Positions 51,494 through 59,950 of a stretch of 64,000 nucleotides of DNA are shown in pieces; position 1 is the first letter of the stretch; each line of letters begins with the position of its first letter. The notes beneath the pieces were generated by a model. The model made no database searches, was not told where the DNA came from, and saw nothing but the letters and a program-made list of their open reading frames with translations. The position numbers were made by a program, and so were the translations under genes. Source of the stretch: Synechococcus sp. BSA11S (GTDB lineage: Bacteria > Cyanobacteriota > Cyanobacteriia > PCC-6307 > Cyanobiaceae); NCBI RefSeq assembly GCF_014224355.1, contig NZ_VNWP01000008.1:62001-126000 (forward strand), given 5' to 3'.

Positions 51494-52207
51494 ATGGAAG
51501 AAAGCAAGATTGTCGAATCTCTCAAGTTCCTGCTGAGCAGCGTCAAAAAGCTCAGTGACAGCTTCATTACCACCGAGAAGAAGCTCACACGCAGTTTCGA
51601 CAACGTCGCTGCTGATGTGGTTGATCTCCAAGAGCGCATTGAGTGGCTGGAGAAACAACTGGTCGATCTCAGTGATGGCGCCCTGGTATCTTCTCGCACG
51701 CAGATGACACCAGGGTTGCCCGTGCGCCCTGGTAGTGAAGAGCGAGTCGTGCCGGCTATCAATCTGCCCCTGGAGGACATTCTTGATGTGTATGCGAGCA
51801 CGCCGGCTCTGCTGGAACCCTTCAGTCGTCCCTGCAGCGTCAGTGCACGTACCCTCAGCGGTGAGATCGAGGAGGTGGAGCTGGAGATGTTTGTGCAGGG
51901 CACCACCTGGGCGCTGGAAGCCCTGGATGGGGTTTGGCTGCTGGTGCCCCGGCCGGGAACACTGGAGCGCAGAACGCAACTGGAATCCCTGGAGCGGCTC
52001 TACGCCATCGAAGGGGTAAAGGAATTGCCAGCCTTGCTGCAGCTCATCGAACCGGCCAGTGCCATGGTGGTGGTGCATGGGCGGCGCTGGCAGCTCAGGC
52101 AGAAGGGGCTCTTGAGCGTGAACCCCGATCCCCTCAGGGTCAGCACCGCTGAGAGATTGGCCAACCTGGAACGTCGCATCGCCAGGCTGGAAGGGACAAC
52201 CGGCTGA
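51494..52207 (+). CDS. coiled-coil protein on the opposite strand of the cluster
   Basis: A 237-residue soluble protein: an N-terminal coiled coil (ESLKFLLSSVKKLSDSFITT, through VVDLQERIEWLEKQLVDL), a 120-residue domain (LEDILDVYASTPALLEPFSR; LQLIEPASAMVVVHGRRWQL) and a short C-terminal coiled coil (ERLANLERRIARLE). The last two parts are alike in sequence and order to the product of the gene at 48412-49080. It is the only plus-strand gene in the cluster and stops one base from the convergent membrane-protein gene, so it is transcribed from its own promoter. ATG 51494 has a good ribosome-binding site. Confidence 0.72.
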   Translation: MEESKIVESLKFLLSSVKKLSDSFITTEKKLTRSFDNVAADVVDLQERIEWLEKQLVDLSDGALVSSRTQMTPGLPVRPGSEERVVPAINLPLEDILDVYASTPALLEPFSRPCSVSARTLSGEIEEVELEMFVQGTTWALEALDGVWLLVPRPGTLERRTQLESLERLYAIEGVKELPALLQLIEPASAMVVVHGRRWQLRQKGLLSVNPDPLRVSTAERLANLERRIARLEGTTG

Positions 52208-52208
52208 A

Positions 52209-53234
52209 TCAGGACGGTACCAGCACAACCCCTTTGTTGATGACCTCCCAAACCCCCTCGCGGATCTCCTGAACTTCGGCCGGTTCCCTCAGTTCAGCTG
52301 AGGACGTTGAGGCGCTCTCCTCGTACTCAAATATCCCCTTCTGAGGTTTGTTCGTCGTGAAACCGCAGAGGGTCTGAGCAGTGGGGCAGATCCAGTTCTT
52401 GCTTCCACGCTCAATCAGAAGATAGCTCCCACCCCCAGGGACATTGTGCAACTGGGTGTTGAAGATCGATGTGCCACGCGTCAAGGCATCCTCGGATTCC
52501 TGTGTGATATTGAGTTCTGCCTTGGTCATACTCCTGATGCGACTTCTGTCGTTGCTCAGCACGGCTGAGGTATAAGCAGCAGTCACCTCATCGGCATGGG
52601 AGACCGGCGGGGGTGGTACCGGAAGGAGAGAATCGATATGTGATGACTGAGATTCAGTAGGTGACGGAGTAGAAGGGAATGTGCTTTGGACTAGATAATG
52701 TTGCCTGAGCAACTGTAGTTGTTTGGCCAGATTGGCAATTCTGTCTTGTTGCTCTCCGAGTTCTCTCTTGTAGGTTTCTTCTTGGAGAGAGATCTTCAGC
52801 GCCACTTCACCTGCCTTCTGCTCGTGCCAGGTCATCAGCTTCTTGAGAGCAACCAAACCGTCAGGGGAGTGCATCATATTTCGTACGTTTTCATCAAGCT
52901 TTTTCAACCGCCGTCTTGCGTCTACTCGACTTGGACGAAGGACATACCAGTCCAAAGCCAAAGCACTCATTCCAGACAGCAGGCCAAGTCCTGCGATGAC
53001 TTTCCAGGTGATGTCCCAGGCATCAACTGAGTGTCGGACCGCAGGGGGCTGAACGGCAGGCAGTGGCGGTTGGTTCTCACTCTGCTCCGGGAAGGGTGTA
53101 TCAGGATCAGCGGGGGGGGGAGAGTTCTCATTCTGCGCCAGGGCAGGAAGTGCAAGGGCTATCAACATCGCCGTGGCTCCAGCCAGAATCAGCCGCAGAG
53201 GCGAGGGGGGAACTTGGAGCTTCAAGGGCTGCAT
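52209..53234 (-). CDS. exported or membrane-anchored coiled-coil protein
   Basis: A 341-residue protein. The N-terminus is a signal-peptide-like segment (LRLILAGATAMLIALALPAL, then AQNEN), followed by a Pro-rich stretch and a membrane helix (ITWKVIAGLGLLSGMSALAL). Past this is a coiled coil (KRELGEQQDRIANLAKQLQL) and a C-terminal domain with NVPGGGSYLLIERGSKNWIC. With cleavage, the protein would have one helix and a large domain on one side of the membrane. The C-terminal domain resembles in general layout the protein at 51494, but not clearly in sequence. Function unknown. Confidence 0.65.
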   Translation of the reverse strand: MQPLKLQVPPSPLRLILAGATAMLIALALPALAQNENSPPPADPDTPFPEQSENQPPLPAVQPPAVRHSVDAWDITWKVIAGLGLLSGMSALALDWYVLRPSRVDARRRLKKLDENVRNMMHSPDGLVALKKLMTWHEQKAGEVALKISLQEETYKRELGEQQDRIANLAKQLQLLRQHYLVQSTFPSTPSPTESQSSHIDSLLPVPPPPVSHADEVTAAYTSAVLSNDRSRIRSMTKAELNITQESEDALTRGTSIFNTQLHNVPGGGSYLLIERGSKNWICPTAQTLCGFTTNKPQKGIFEYEESASTSSAELREPAEVQEIREGVWEVINKGVVLVPS

Positions 53235-53265
53235 GGTGCAAGGGGAAATGCCAGATGGGGGATGT

Positions 53266-56200
53266 TCAGAAACGCTCTGCCCACTGCCGGGCAAGGGTGT
53301 TGATCAGGGCGCGCAGTCCGATTACGAAACCAGGTTCCGGCTCAAGATCGCTGATCTCCTGGTTGAGCTTCTCGAGGCAGATGGCGCGCGCCTGGATCTC
53401 CACCTCATCCCAGAGCTTGTCGAGGGAGATGAGCGTGCGGATGGGCAGGAGGCTGTTGATTCGTGAGGCTTTAAGAGCATCATCGTAGTTGCTCACAAAC
53501 CGACGCAATTCTGTGAGACTACCCAGCTCGTAGCTTTCAACAGACGTGGGTTTATCATCCTTGTCTTCATCAGTCTTGGCTTCATCCGGGAAGTCAATGC
53601 GATCCAGTGGTCCAAAGACCTTGCCATTGATAGCCAGCTCCTCACCAGTGATCATGGGGTCTTTTCTGGGGTCAAAGTCACCCGTCAGGTTGACTCCTTT
53701 GCTGATCAGGCCGCAAGCCGTCTCATCTTTGAAGGCATTGGAGAGTGTTGTGTCGGCAGGTCCCTGGCGACTATCGGGAAATCCTGAGCTCATGCGTTGC
53801 AGTTCCTCCATCAAGGTGTCGGCATCGCAGCCTGTGGAGAAGGCCCCACTCTCATCCAGCCAGTTGATGAAACGGGCGCCATTGCCCCCCAGGTAGACCG
53901 GAACTGGAGCCTGTCTTTGCAGGCGGCCCTCCCTCGCCAGGGCTTTGAGAACCAATCCGAGGTAGTGGTATATCCCACCAAAACTCACTGCCATCAGGCT
54001 CACGAAGGCCAACAGCTGCTTGTCCTGCTCGGCCCGATGAATGGGCATGCGATCCCGCAGCAGCTCATCGGACGCGTAGCGCAGACAATTGTCCAGCCAG
54101 CTGTTGAAATTTGGATCCTGGCGAAGCTTGGCATCGTCGTCAGTGATGTCTCCGGTGATTCCGGGGGCAAACAGAAAGCGGATGAAGGACGGCTTTGATT
54201 GAAGAATGCTTGTGCATATGTTGCGTCCGGCGAATGGGATGGAGACCTGGTGCAGCAGAGCATTCTCCTGCCAGATGCTGATGTCGGTGGTACCGCCGCC
54301 CACATCCAGGCAAGCGGTGTGAACCATCTGACGAGCGAGATAGTTGCCGAAATAACTGGCGAAGGCCACGGCCTCGGTTTGCAGGCCTCCTTCGCCACCA
54401 TCCTCCAACAGTTGATGCCTCAGCCCAGTCAGGGTTGTCAGGTCCTGGCAGAGGTCTCCCCACAGGCGCCGGTAGTTGCGCGCTTCATTCGGAGAAAAAG
54501 CGCTGGGGTACGACACCGACCAGTTCACTTCCGCCGCGCCACCTGTGGCGGCATTGCTGCTAATCAGCAGAGCCAGTTCCTTAAGGAAGGGCCTCTGGTA
54601 GTTCGGCTGGCGCCACTTGAATCCCGTGTGCACGCCAGCTCCCCGTAGCGCCAAGGTATTGGTGCTGGGCCATTGAACCCGGGCCTGGTGGTAGAGCTCG
54701 GGAACCTTCCCTCTGACCTCCTGCCAGCCGTGGGTGTTCAGGGCGGTTGAGGTCGGGGGATTGGAATCCTTGGGAAGCAGTGTCTCCGGGATGAAGAACT
54801 TGTAGAGCAGGTTCAGCTGGGTCTCTTTCTGAGCCAGCATCAGGGGAATGACGCGAGTCTCCAGGGGTTTGCGGGCCGGTCCTGAGCCATCGTTGATGAA
54901 GAAGTTGGTGAAGGAGGTGCCGAAGTCGATCCCCACGCGCCAGGCCGCTGATGCGTTTCCCGGCGGGGGAGGAGGATTGACCGGGATCAGACCGCATACC
55001 TGGCTCCTCTCAATCAACTTGATCAGGTCGGGGAAGCGCTGGCAGGTGAAGTACTTGACGTTTTCCTGCGCTTCGCGGCCCGTGTTGAGCTCATAGTCGC
55101 TGAAGCCATCAACGGTAAGGCCCGTGCTGCTGTCCTCGCAGAAGATATAGAAGCTCTTCCAGCTCATGTCGGGGATGTTCGGCCAGAGCATGATTACTGG
55201 CAGATCCTGATCGATTAGGTTCTGCTCCTTGATCGGGAAGGAACGGCTGATCGGGTAAAGATCTCGTTGGCCCTTGAGTGGCAGCATCAGCGTCACGTTG
55301 ATCGCCATGCCTCCGCCGGTCTGCACCACCCTCAGGGTGCAACTCCTGGAAAGTTCGACGCTGCTGAACAGCTCGCGCATTCGCTCCTGAAGTGGCAGCA
55401 GTGGCGTGACGGCACTGCCGTTCACCAGCGGCTGTCCTTCCAGGTGACTCGGCAACCAAGAATTGACAAGCGCCGATTCTCCAGGCAGCAGGTAGAGCTC
55501 CGGCAGGAAGATGTCATCGGGCGTGAGGACTTCGATCTTGCCGCCATAGAGCCGCAGGAGCTGGTCTTTGGCGAATCCCACCGATTCAAGTGTCGCCGCT
55601 TCATAAAGCGTGATTTCGTTGGCAGGAAGCCCCAGACGATTGGGCATCTCCGGATCGAGCAGGATCACCGGGCGACTTTGGGGGGGAGACTGCGGCAGGG
55701 GGCGTTCCCGGCGATCCCCCAGTGCCAGCTCGGCGTTGCTAGGGCTGGCCCCCCCTTTGGCGGCCCGCTTCAGTAGTGACACTGCCGTGGGGCGCGGCGG
55801 CAGGCTGGCGATCGGGTTGTCGGAGAGAATGGGGTCGAAGACCCCGTTGGTGCTGAGCCGCTGCATAAAGCCGCTCAACACCTCGGCCATCTGGGAGACC
55901 GTCGTCTGACTGTGGAGGTCAGGGGCTGTGAGAATGCCCTGGCTCACATGGCTGAGCCAACCAGCCAGCGCCTGACGGTGCTGGGCTCCCAGGAAGCTGG
56001 TGGGGACGCGGAAGCGGCCTTCAGCTGTCCACTTCATACCCGGAATCGAGGCGGACAGATGGACCGCCGGACAGAGCACCGTGGTCGGTGAAGTGAAGCC
56101 GATCACCACCCCGTTCACCCTGAGAACGTGCAGGATCTCCCAGGGGTTGCTGCCATCTGACAGCGCGAAGAGCGCTTTATCGCCGTTGGGTGTTGATCCG

Positions 56201-56592
56201 AACAGGCTGCGGGCGAAGGGGCCCACAGCTTCGTCCTGCCTCCCTATGTGCTCCGCCAGAGCTACCCGCTCCGCCTCCAGCTTGAGGCCATACATCTCCC
56301 ACAGGGCCACGGTGGCGAAGCAGCCGAAGAGTTCCTCAAGCAGGGCTGCGCGGGTTGGATAGCGGGGATTGAGCACCGCCTGCTCGAACTGCAGCGCCCG
56401 CGACCAGGGGGAGGGCAGGGAATTCACTCGGCTGCTCGCCACCTCGTAAACGAGGCTGTTGGCAATGGTGCCAAGGGTCTGCTGGTCGCGGCCCTGCCAC
56501 TCACCCGAGCGTGAGCCGCCCGCCAAGGGCGGGTCGGTTTTGGGGAACCAGGGGAACTGAAGGATGTTTTCTGAGGTGTTGTCAGGAGCCAT
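53266..56592 (-). CDS. large actin/Hsp70-fold ATPase
   Basis: A 1108-residue protein. The first 550 residues have no recognised fold (MAPDNTSENILQFPWFPKTD onward). Then comes an actin-type ATPase: phosphate-1 WRVGIDFGTSFTNFFIND near residue 552, phosphate-2 ACLDVGGGTTDISIW near 760, and the adenosine motif VYLGGNGARFINWL near 897. The C-terminus is charged and helical. Hsp70-like and SrfB-like virulence-associated proteins share this layout, but I cannot assign it. No membrane segment is visible, so it should act in the cytosol, with the tubulin-like GTPase encoded 24 bp upstream in the same transcript. Confidence 0.8.
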   Translation of the reverse strand: MAPDNTSENILQFPWFPKTDPPLAGGSRSGEWQGRDQQTLGTIANSLVYEVASSRVNSLPSPWSRALQFEQAVLNPRYPTRAALLEELFGCFATVALWEMYGLKLEAERVALAEHIGRQDEAVGPFARSLFGSTPNGDKALFALSDGSNPWEILHVLRVNGVVIGFTSPTTVLCPAVHLSASIPGMKWTAEGRFRVPTSFLGAQHRQALAGWLSHVSQGILTAPDLHSQTTVSQMAEVLSGFMQRLSTNGVFDPILSDNPIASLPPRPTAVSLLKRAAKGGASPSNAELALGDRRERPLPQSPPQSRPVILLDPEMPNRLGLPANEITLYEAATLESVGFAKDQLLRLYGGKIEVLTPDDIFLPELYLLPGESALVNSWLPSHLEGQPLVNGSAVTPLLPLQERMRELFSSVELSRSCTLRVVQTGGGMAINVTLMLPLKGQRDLYPISRSFPIKEQNLIDQDLPVIMLWPNIPDMSWKSFYIFCEDSSTGLTVDGFSDYELNTGREAQENVKYFTCQRFPDLIKLIERSQVCGLIPVNPPPPPGNASAAWRVGIDFGTSFTNFFINDGSGPARKPLETRVIPLMLAQKETQLNLLYKFFIPETLLPKDSNPPTSTALNTHGWQEVRGKVPELYHQARVQWPSTNTLALRGAGVHTGFKWRQPNYQRPFLKELALLISSNAATGGAAEVNWSVSYPSAFSPNEARNYRRLWGDLCQDLTTLTGLRHQLLEDGGEGGLQTEAVAFASYFGNYLARQMVHTACLDVGGGTTDISIWQENALLHQVSIPFAGRNICTSILQSKPSFIRFLFAPGITGDITDDDAKLRQDPNFNSWLDNCLRYASDELLRDRMPIHRAEQDKQLLAFVSLMAVSFGGIYHYLGLVLKALAREGRLQRQAPVPVYLGGNGARFINWLDESGAFSTGCDADTLMEELQRMSSGFPDSRQGPADTTLSNAFKDETACGLISKGVNLTGDFDPRKDPMITGEELAINGKVFGPLDRIDFPDEAKTDEDKDDKPTSVESYELGSLTELRRFVSNYDDALKASRINSLLPIRTLISLDKLWDEVEIQARAICLEKLNQEISDLEPEPGFVIGLRALINTLARQWAERF

Positions 56593-56616
56593 GGCGGCGG
56601 TTGTGGTGGTGGGGAG

Positions 56617-58122
56617 TCAGAAGCTGAGAGACCAGAGGGTGTCGGCCAGGCCTGCCACACCGTTATGGGGAATCTCCTTGGGAGACAGCTTGTCCATACG
56701 GACCTTGATGTCCTCGGCCATGTCCTGACGCTCCTCCTTCGTTGGTCGCGCTGAACCTCTTACGACTCGGCTCAGGGCGTTCTCATAGCTGGGATTGCGC
56801 TGAAGCAGGCTGGGGGTGAAAAGCTCCTGGTTGAAGCCCTCGCCCGTGTTGCTGCTGAACTGGTTGAGCCATTGCAGCAGGGTTTCGCTGTAAGCGTCGA
56901 TCGCCGACTTGAGGTTCAGTTCCTCAGTGCTACGGATGCTGGGGCGGCCTCCCTGGGTGCCCGTGGCCTTGCCGCTCGGTTGAAAGAACTGACGCGCCCA
57001 GGGTGCCCCACTGAGGAAAGCGCCCATTGACAGCTTCTGGGCCGTATCAAGTTCGAGACTGAAGTTGTTCAGCCAGGCCACCGCGAAACGGGCGCCGCGT
57101 GAGAGCCCCTGGCCGACGGCCTCATTGTCGGGAATGTCGTTCCAGCTGATCTGGTTGGGTGCGGCACGGCTGAGCACATAGGCATAGGCGTCCTCAGCTA
57201 CCGGCTGCAGGCTGTGGCGCAACCCCAGCGCCGCAAGCAACTCCACCACATGGGCGGCATTGCTCTGGGAGCGGCCACCGATGCTGAAGCCGTAGCGGGC
57301 CTTGATGTCGCTGCCGATCAGGTACACATGATCGAAGCAGGTGGTGCCGCTGCTGCGTAGATACTGCAGGGCGGCATCGGTGTTGAGCTGGAAGTTGCGG
57401 GCTTCGGCATGGACGCCGGTGCCCTCCTGGCCCTGGCCCTCGAAATCGAAGTAGGGCAGCAGCAGCGAGGCGTTGACGTGGACGCTGGTAAGGCCGAGCT
57501 CCCCGAGCCAGGACTTGAGCATCTGCCCGAGTGTGGGCACTCCCGAGGCTCCCGTTCCTCCGAAGACGCTGCCGAAGAGGTGGATGGTCGGAGCTTCCCC
57601 AGCACCGGCTGCAGCCTGGATATCACTGAGCATCTGTTGCCACTGCCCGGTCTGAGCTTCGCTGGCGAGGCTGACGCGGCTCATCACCGCCGAGCCGATC
57701 GGCGGTCGTCCACGGAAGCCCACGTCCAGTTCAGCGCTCTGTTCCTCCGGTGGGAACAAGCAGTCGAACAGCGCCGCAAGGCCACTGGCCTGGGTGCGGA
57801 GCACCGCCTTGGGGAACACCTGATCGAGGCTGATGGCCCCCGACGCCGTGCTCAGGGGGCTCCAAGTGCCGTAGTTGCGCAGCTCTCCGCGGGCGAAGCT
57901 CTCAGCCTTGTTTCCCAACAGGGCCCGCATCTTGTCGTAGCGGACGATGGCCGTCTGGGCGCGGGCCAGGAGTGTGCTCTGTTGATCGGGTTCGACCAGG
58001 AAGGTGCCTAGGCGGAGTGGCTGGCCGGTACCGGACTGCAGGAGACCGCAGGCATGGAGATGGCAGAGGGCTTCCAGACACTTGGCCCCGCTGCCTCCCA
58101 CACCGATGGCGAACAGGCTCAT
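56617..58122 (-). CDS. tubulin/FtsZ-like GTPase
   Basis: A 501-residue member of the bacterial tubulin-like family (Tubulin_2 group). The N-terminus LFAIGVGGSGAKCLEALCHL is the nucleotide-binding glycine loop, and the tubulin signature appears as HLFGSVFGGTGASGVPTLGQ near residue 186. A downstream YLIGSDIKARYGFSIGGRSQ fits the region before the central helix. Unlike FtsZ it is long and has a divergent C-terminal half. It probably polymerises or switches with GTP. It follows a four-helix membrane protein gene by one base and precedes the actin-fold ATPase gene. Confidence 0.8.
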   Translation of the reverse strand: MSLFAIGVGGSGAKCLEALCHLHACGLLQSGTGQPLRLGTFLVEPDQQSTLLARAQTAIVRYDKMRALLGNKAESFARGELRNYGTWSPLSTASGAISLDQVFPKAVLRTQASGLAALFDCLFPPEEQSAELDVGFRGRPPIGSAVMSRVSLASEAQTGQWQQMLSDIQAAAGAGEAPTIHLFGSVFGGTGASGVPTLGQMLKSWLGELGLTSVHVNASLLLPYFDFEGQGQEGTGVHAEARNFQLNTDAALQYLRSSGTTCFDHVYLIGSDIKARYGFSIGGRSQSNAAHVVELLAALGLRHSLQPVAEDAYAYVLSRAAPNQISWNDIPDNEAVGQGLSRGARFAVAWLNNFSLELDTAQKLSMGAFLSGAPWARQFFQPSGKATGTQGGRPSIRSTEELNLKSAIDAYSETLLQWLNQFSSNTGEGFNQELFTPSLLQRNPSYENALSRVVRGSARPTKEERQDMAEDIKVRMDKLSPKEIPHNGVAGLADTLWSLSF

Positions 58123-58123
58123 C

Positions 58124-58651
58124 TCAGCGCCCTCCCAGCAGACGGACGGCACCCGGCACCACGAACCTGTAGGTGCGGGGCGAGGCCAGCAGGGTGGGTA
58201 GCCAGAACAGGATCAGCACGTTGAATACCACGAAGACCATCACCAACAACCAGCCTCCTGGCGGCAAGGGGTAATAGTTCACCCCGCTCCCCTCGACTGG
58301 TGATGTCACCTGGATCTGCCAGATGAGCACAGTGAATAACAGCTGATAGAACCACCCCAGCAAGACCAGCAGGATAGTGGAGATCCACCATAGCGGCTGC
58401 ATTCTCCTTACTTCAGCGCCATTGCGGGGCTTCCCGTTCCAGGTGATGAAGATCCAGATGAACAGGGCGGTGATGCAGCTGAACCAGAGCACGGTGAAGG
58501 ATGGACTGCTGACCTGGGGCAGGAACACATTTAGGTCCTGACCCAGCAGAGCAGAGAAGACGTTGAGGAAGAGCAAGTTCTGGATTATGAAAACCCAGAG
58601 GATGCCAAAAGCAAAGGTGACCCCAAGCCAGATGTACTGAGTGGATCGCAT
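58124..58651 (-). CDS. four-helix membrane protein
   Basis: A 175-residue integral membrane protein with four hydrophobic segments: WLGVTFAFGILWVFIIQNLL, FTVLWFSCITALFIWIFITW, WWISTILLVLLGWFYQLLFT and GGWLLVMVFVVFNVLILFWL. The loops are short, with a basic stretch (KPRNGAEVRRMQ) after the second helix. No transporter or enzyme motif is visible. It ends one base before the tubulin-like gene and starts 12 bp after the vWA lipoprotein gene, so it may be the membrane anchor for the cytosolic ATPase and GTPase. Confidence 0.7.
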   Translation of the reverse strand: MRSTQYIWLGVTFAFGILWVFIIQNLLFLNVFSALLGQDLNVFLPQVSSPSFTVLWFSCITALFIWIFITWNGKPRNGAEVRRMQPLWWISTILLVLLGWFYQLLFTVLIWQIQVTSPVEGSGVNYYPLPPGGWLLVMVFVVFNVLILFWLPTLLASPRTYRFVVPGAVRLLGGR

Positions 58652-58663
58652 CGAGGAGAGGAT

Positions 58664-59950
58664 TCAGCTGTGTTGGTAGGCGACACATAGCGCAGCGGCA
58701 GGGGCGCTTGGGGTATCCGCCGCGATCTGCTGGCCCAGGGTTGTCATGAGCAGCAACAGACCTTCGGTCTGCTCCTTAGCGCCGGAGCGTTTGGGGTCGG
58801 TGCGGTCCCACTCAAGCCACCATTGATCCGGCAGGCTGCCGCGGGGAATTGTGGCCCGCAGCAGGCCGGAGGGTGCCGAACTGGTGATTTCGAGTTCTAG
58901 TCGTACGTTCGTGCCGGCCACACTCATGCTCCTGAGGCGAATCCCCCCGGGGTCGGTGGACCCACTCGGGGTGAGGGGGATGCGCTCGAGCCGCACCAGG
59001 CCTAGGTCAGGCCGGCTTGTGCCCCCAGTCCAGGGAGTGATCGTGGCCATAACGAGTCCGGTGGCCCCCGGATTCAGCCGAACGAACCCGTAGTCAGTGT
59101 TGTTGCTTGGCGAGTAGGTGATGTTCTCCAGGCGCACTGGGATCCCCGAGGCGCCCTTACTAGTGGGGGTTGCTGCCGCCGACTTGACCATCAGAGGTTG
59201 GGGCCCTGACTTGCCGCCAAGGAACGAGATTTCCTTGGTCGTCGTGCCCTTCTGGGCCATGGTCTTCTGGATCTCCGAAAGCAAGGATCGCACCTGTTCG
59301 GGCTTGCCTGTGGCGAGGAGGTAGAGGGGGCGGTTGAGTTTTCCGGTGTGGATGTTGACCCCCTGCGCATCGAAGACCTGCCCCTCGAAGGGAAGCTTCA
59401 GGGCCAGAACCCCTGCAGATGCGCCCTTGGCAAGATCCTTGCGGATGGCACCAATGAGGCTCGAGATGTCGCTCTGGTTCACCTCCAGGTCGCTCACCAG
59501 AAGTCTCAGGGGCGTAGCACCCTCTGCAGGCTGAACATCCCAAAGGGTCTGGAGGCTGGAGGCTACCGCCGGGTAGCCGCCGCAGCCCTTGAAGAAGCAG
59601 GGATCGGTGGCCTGCGTCACACGATCGGCACCGAGGTCCTGGGCCGAGCCAGCTCCGATGCGGAAGACCCGTGGGGAAAGCCCCTGGGTCCTCGCGGAGA
59701 GATTCACGGCTTGGAGCAGGTTGCGCCAGCTGGTGGCATCGGCCGCGGTGGAATGACCGAGCATCGAGCCACTCCCATCGATGCCGATCAATACCTCGGA
59801 GGATGTCCTGAGGTTGCCCTTGGAGGCCTCAACGTTCTTCCCTGGTTCAGCTATACCGCGGTTGACACAGTCAGGTAATTCGGGAGTGCAGCCCAGCAAC
59901 ATCGCCAATGAAAGCAGTGCCAGGGTGACTGGATATGGTGTGACTCTCAT
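58664..59950 (-). CDS. von Willebrand factor A lipoprotein
   Basis: A 428-residue exported lipoprotein. The signal peptide ends in the lipobox LLGC with the lipidated cysteine at residue 21. A vWA domain follows with the MIDAS motif VLIGIDGSGSMLGHS (D-x-S-x-S at 58-62) and the later LRLLVSDLEVNQSD. After it comes a beta-rich domain (PVRLENITYSPSNNTDYGFV onward). vWA domains bind protein partners through a metal. lspA at 9.2 kb would process its precursor. It overlaps the end of the nuclease gene by 4 bp (ATGA). Confidence 0.8.
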   Translation of the reverse strand: MRVTPYPVTLALLSLAMLLGCTPELPDCVNRGIAEPGKNVEASKGNLRTSSEVLIGIDGSGSMLGHSTAADATSWRNLLQAVNLSARTQGLSPRVFRIGAGSAQDLGADRVTQATDPCFFKGCGGYPAVASSLQTLWDVQPAEGATPLRLLVSDLEVNQSDISSLIGAIRKDLAKGASAGVLALKLPFEGQVFDAQGVNIHTGKLNRPLYLLATGKPEQVRSLLSEIQKTMAQKGTTTKEISFLGGKSGPQPLMVKSAAATPTSKGASGIPVRLENITYSPSNNTDYGFVRLNPGATGLVMATITPWTGGTSRPDLGLVRLERIPLTPSGSTDPGGIRLRSMSVAGTNVRLELEITSSAPSGLLRATIPRGSLPDQWWLEWDRTDPKRSGAKEQTEGLLLLMTTLGQQIAADTPSAPAAALCVAYQHS

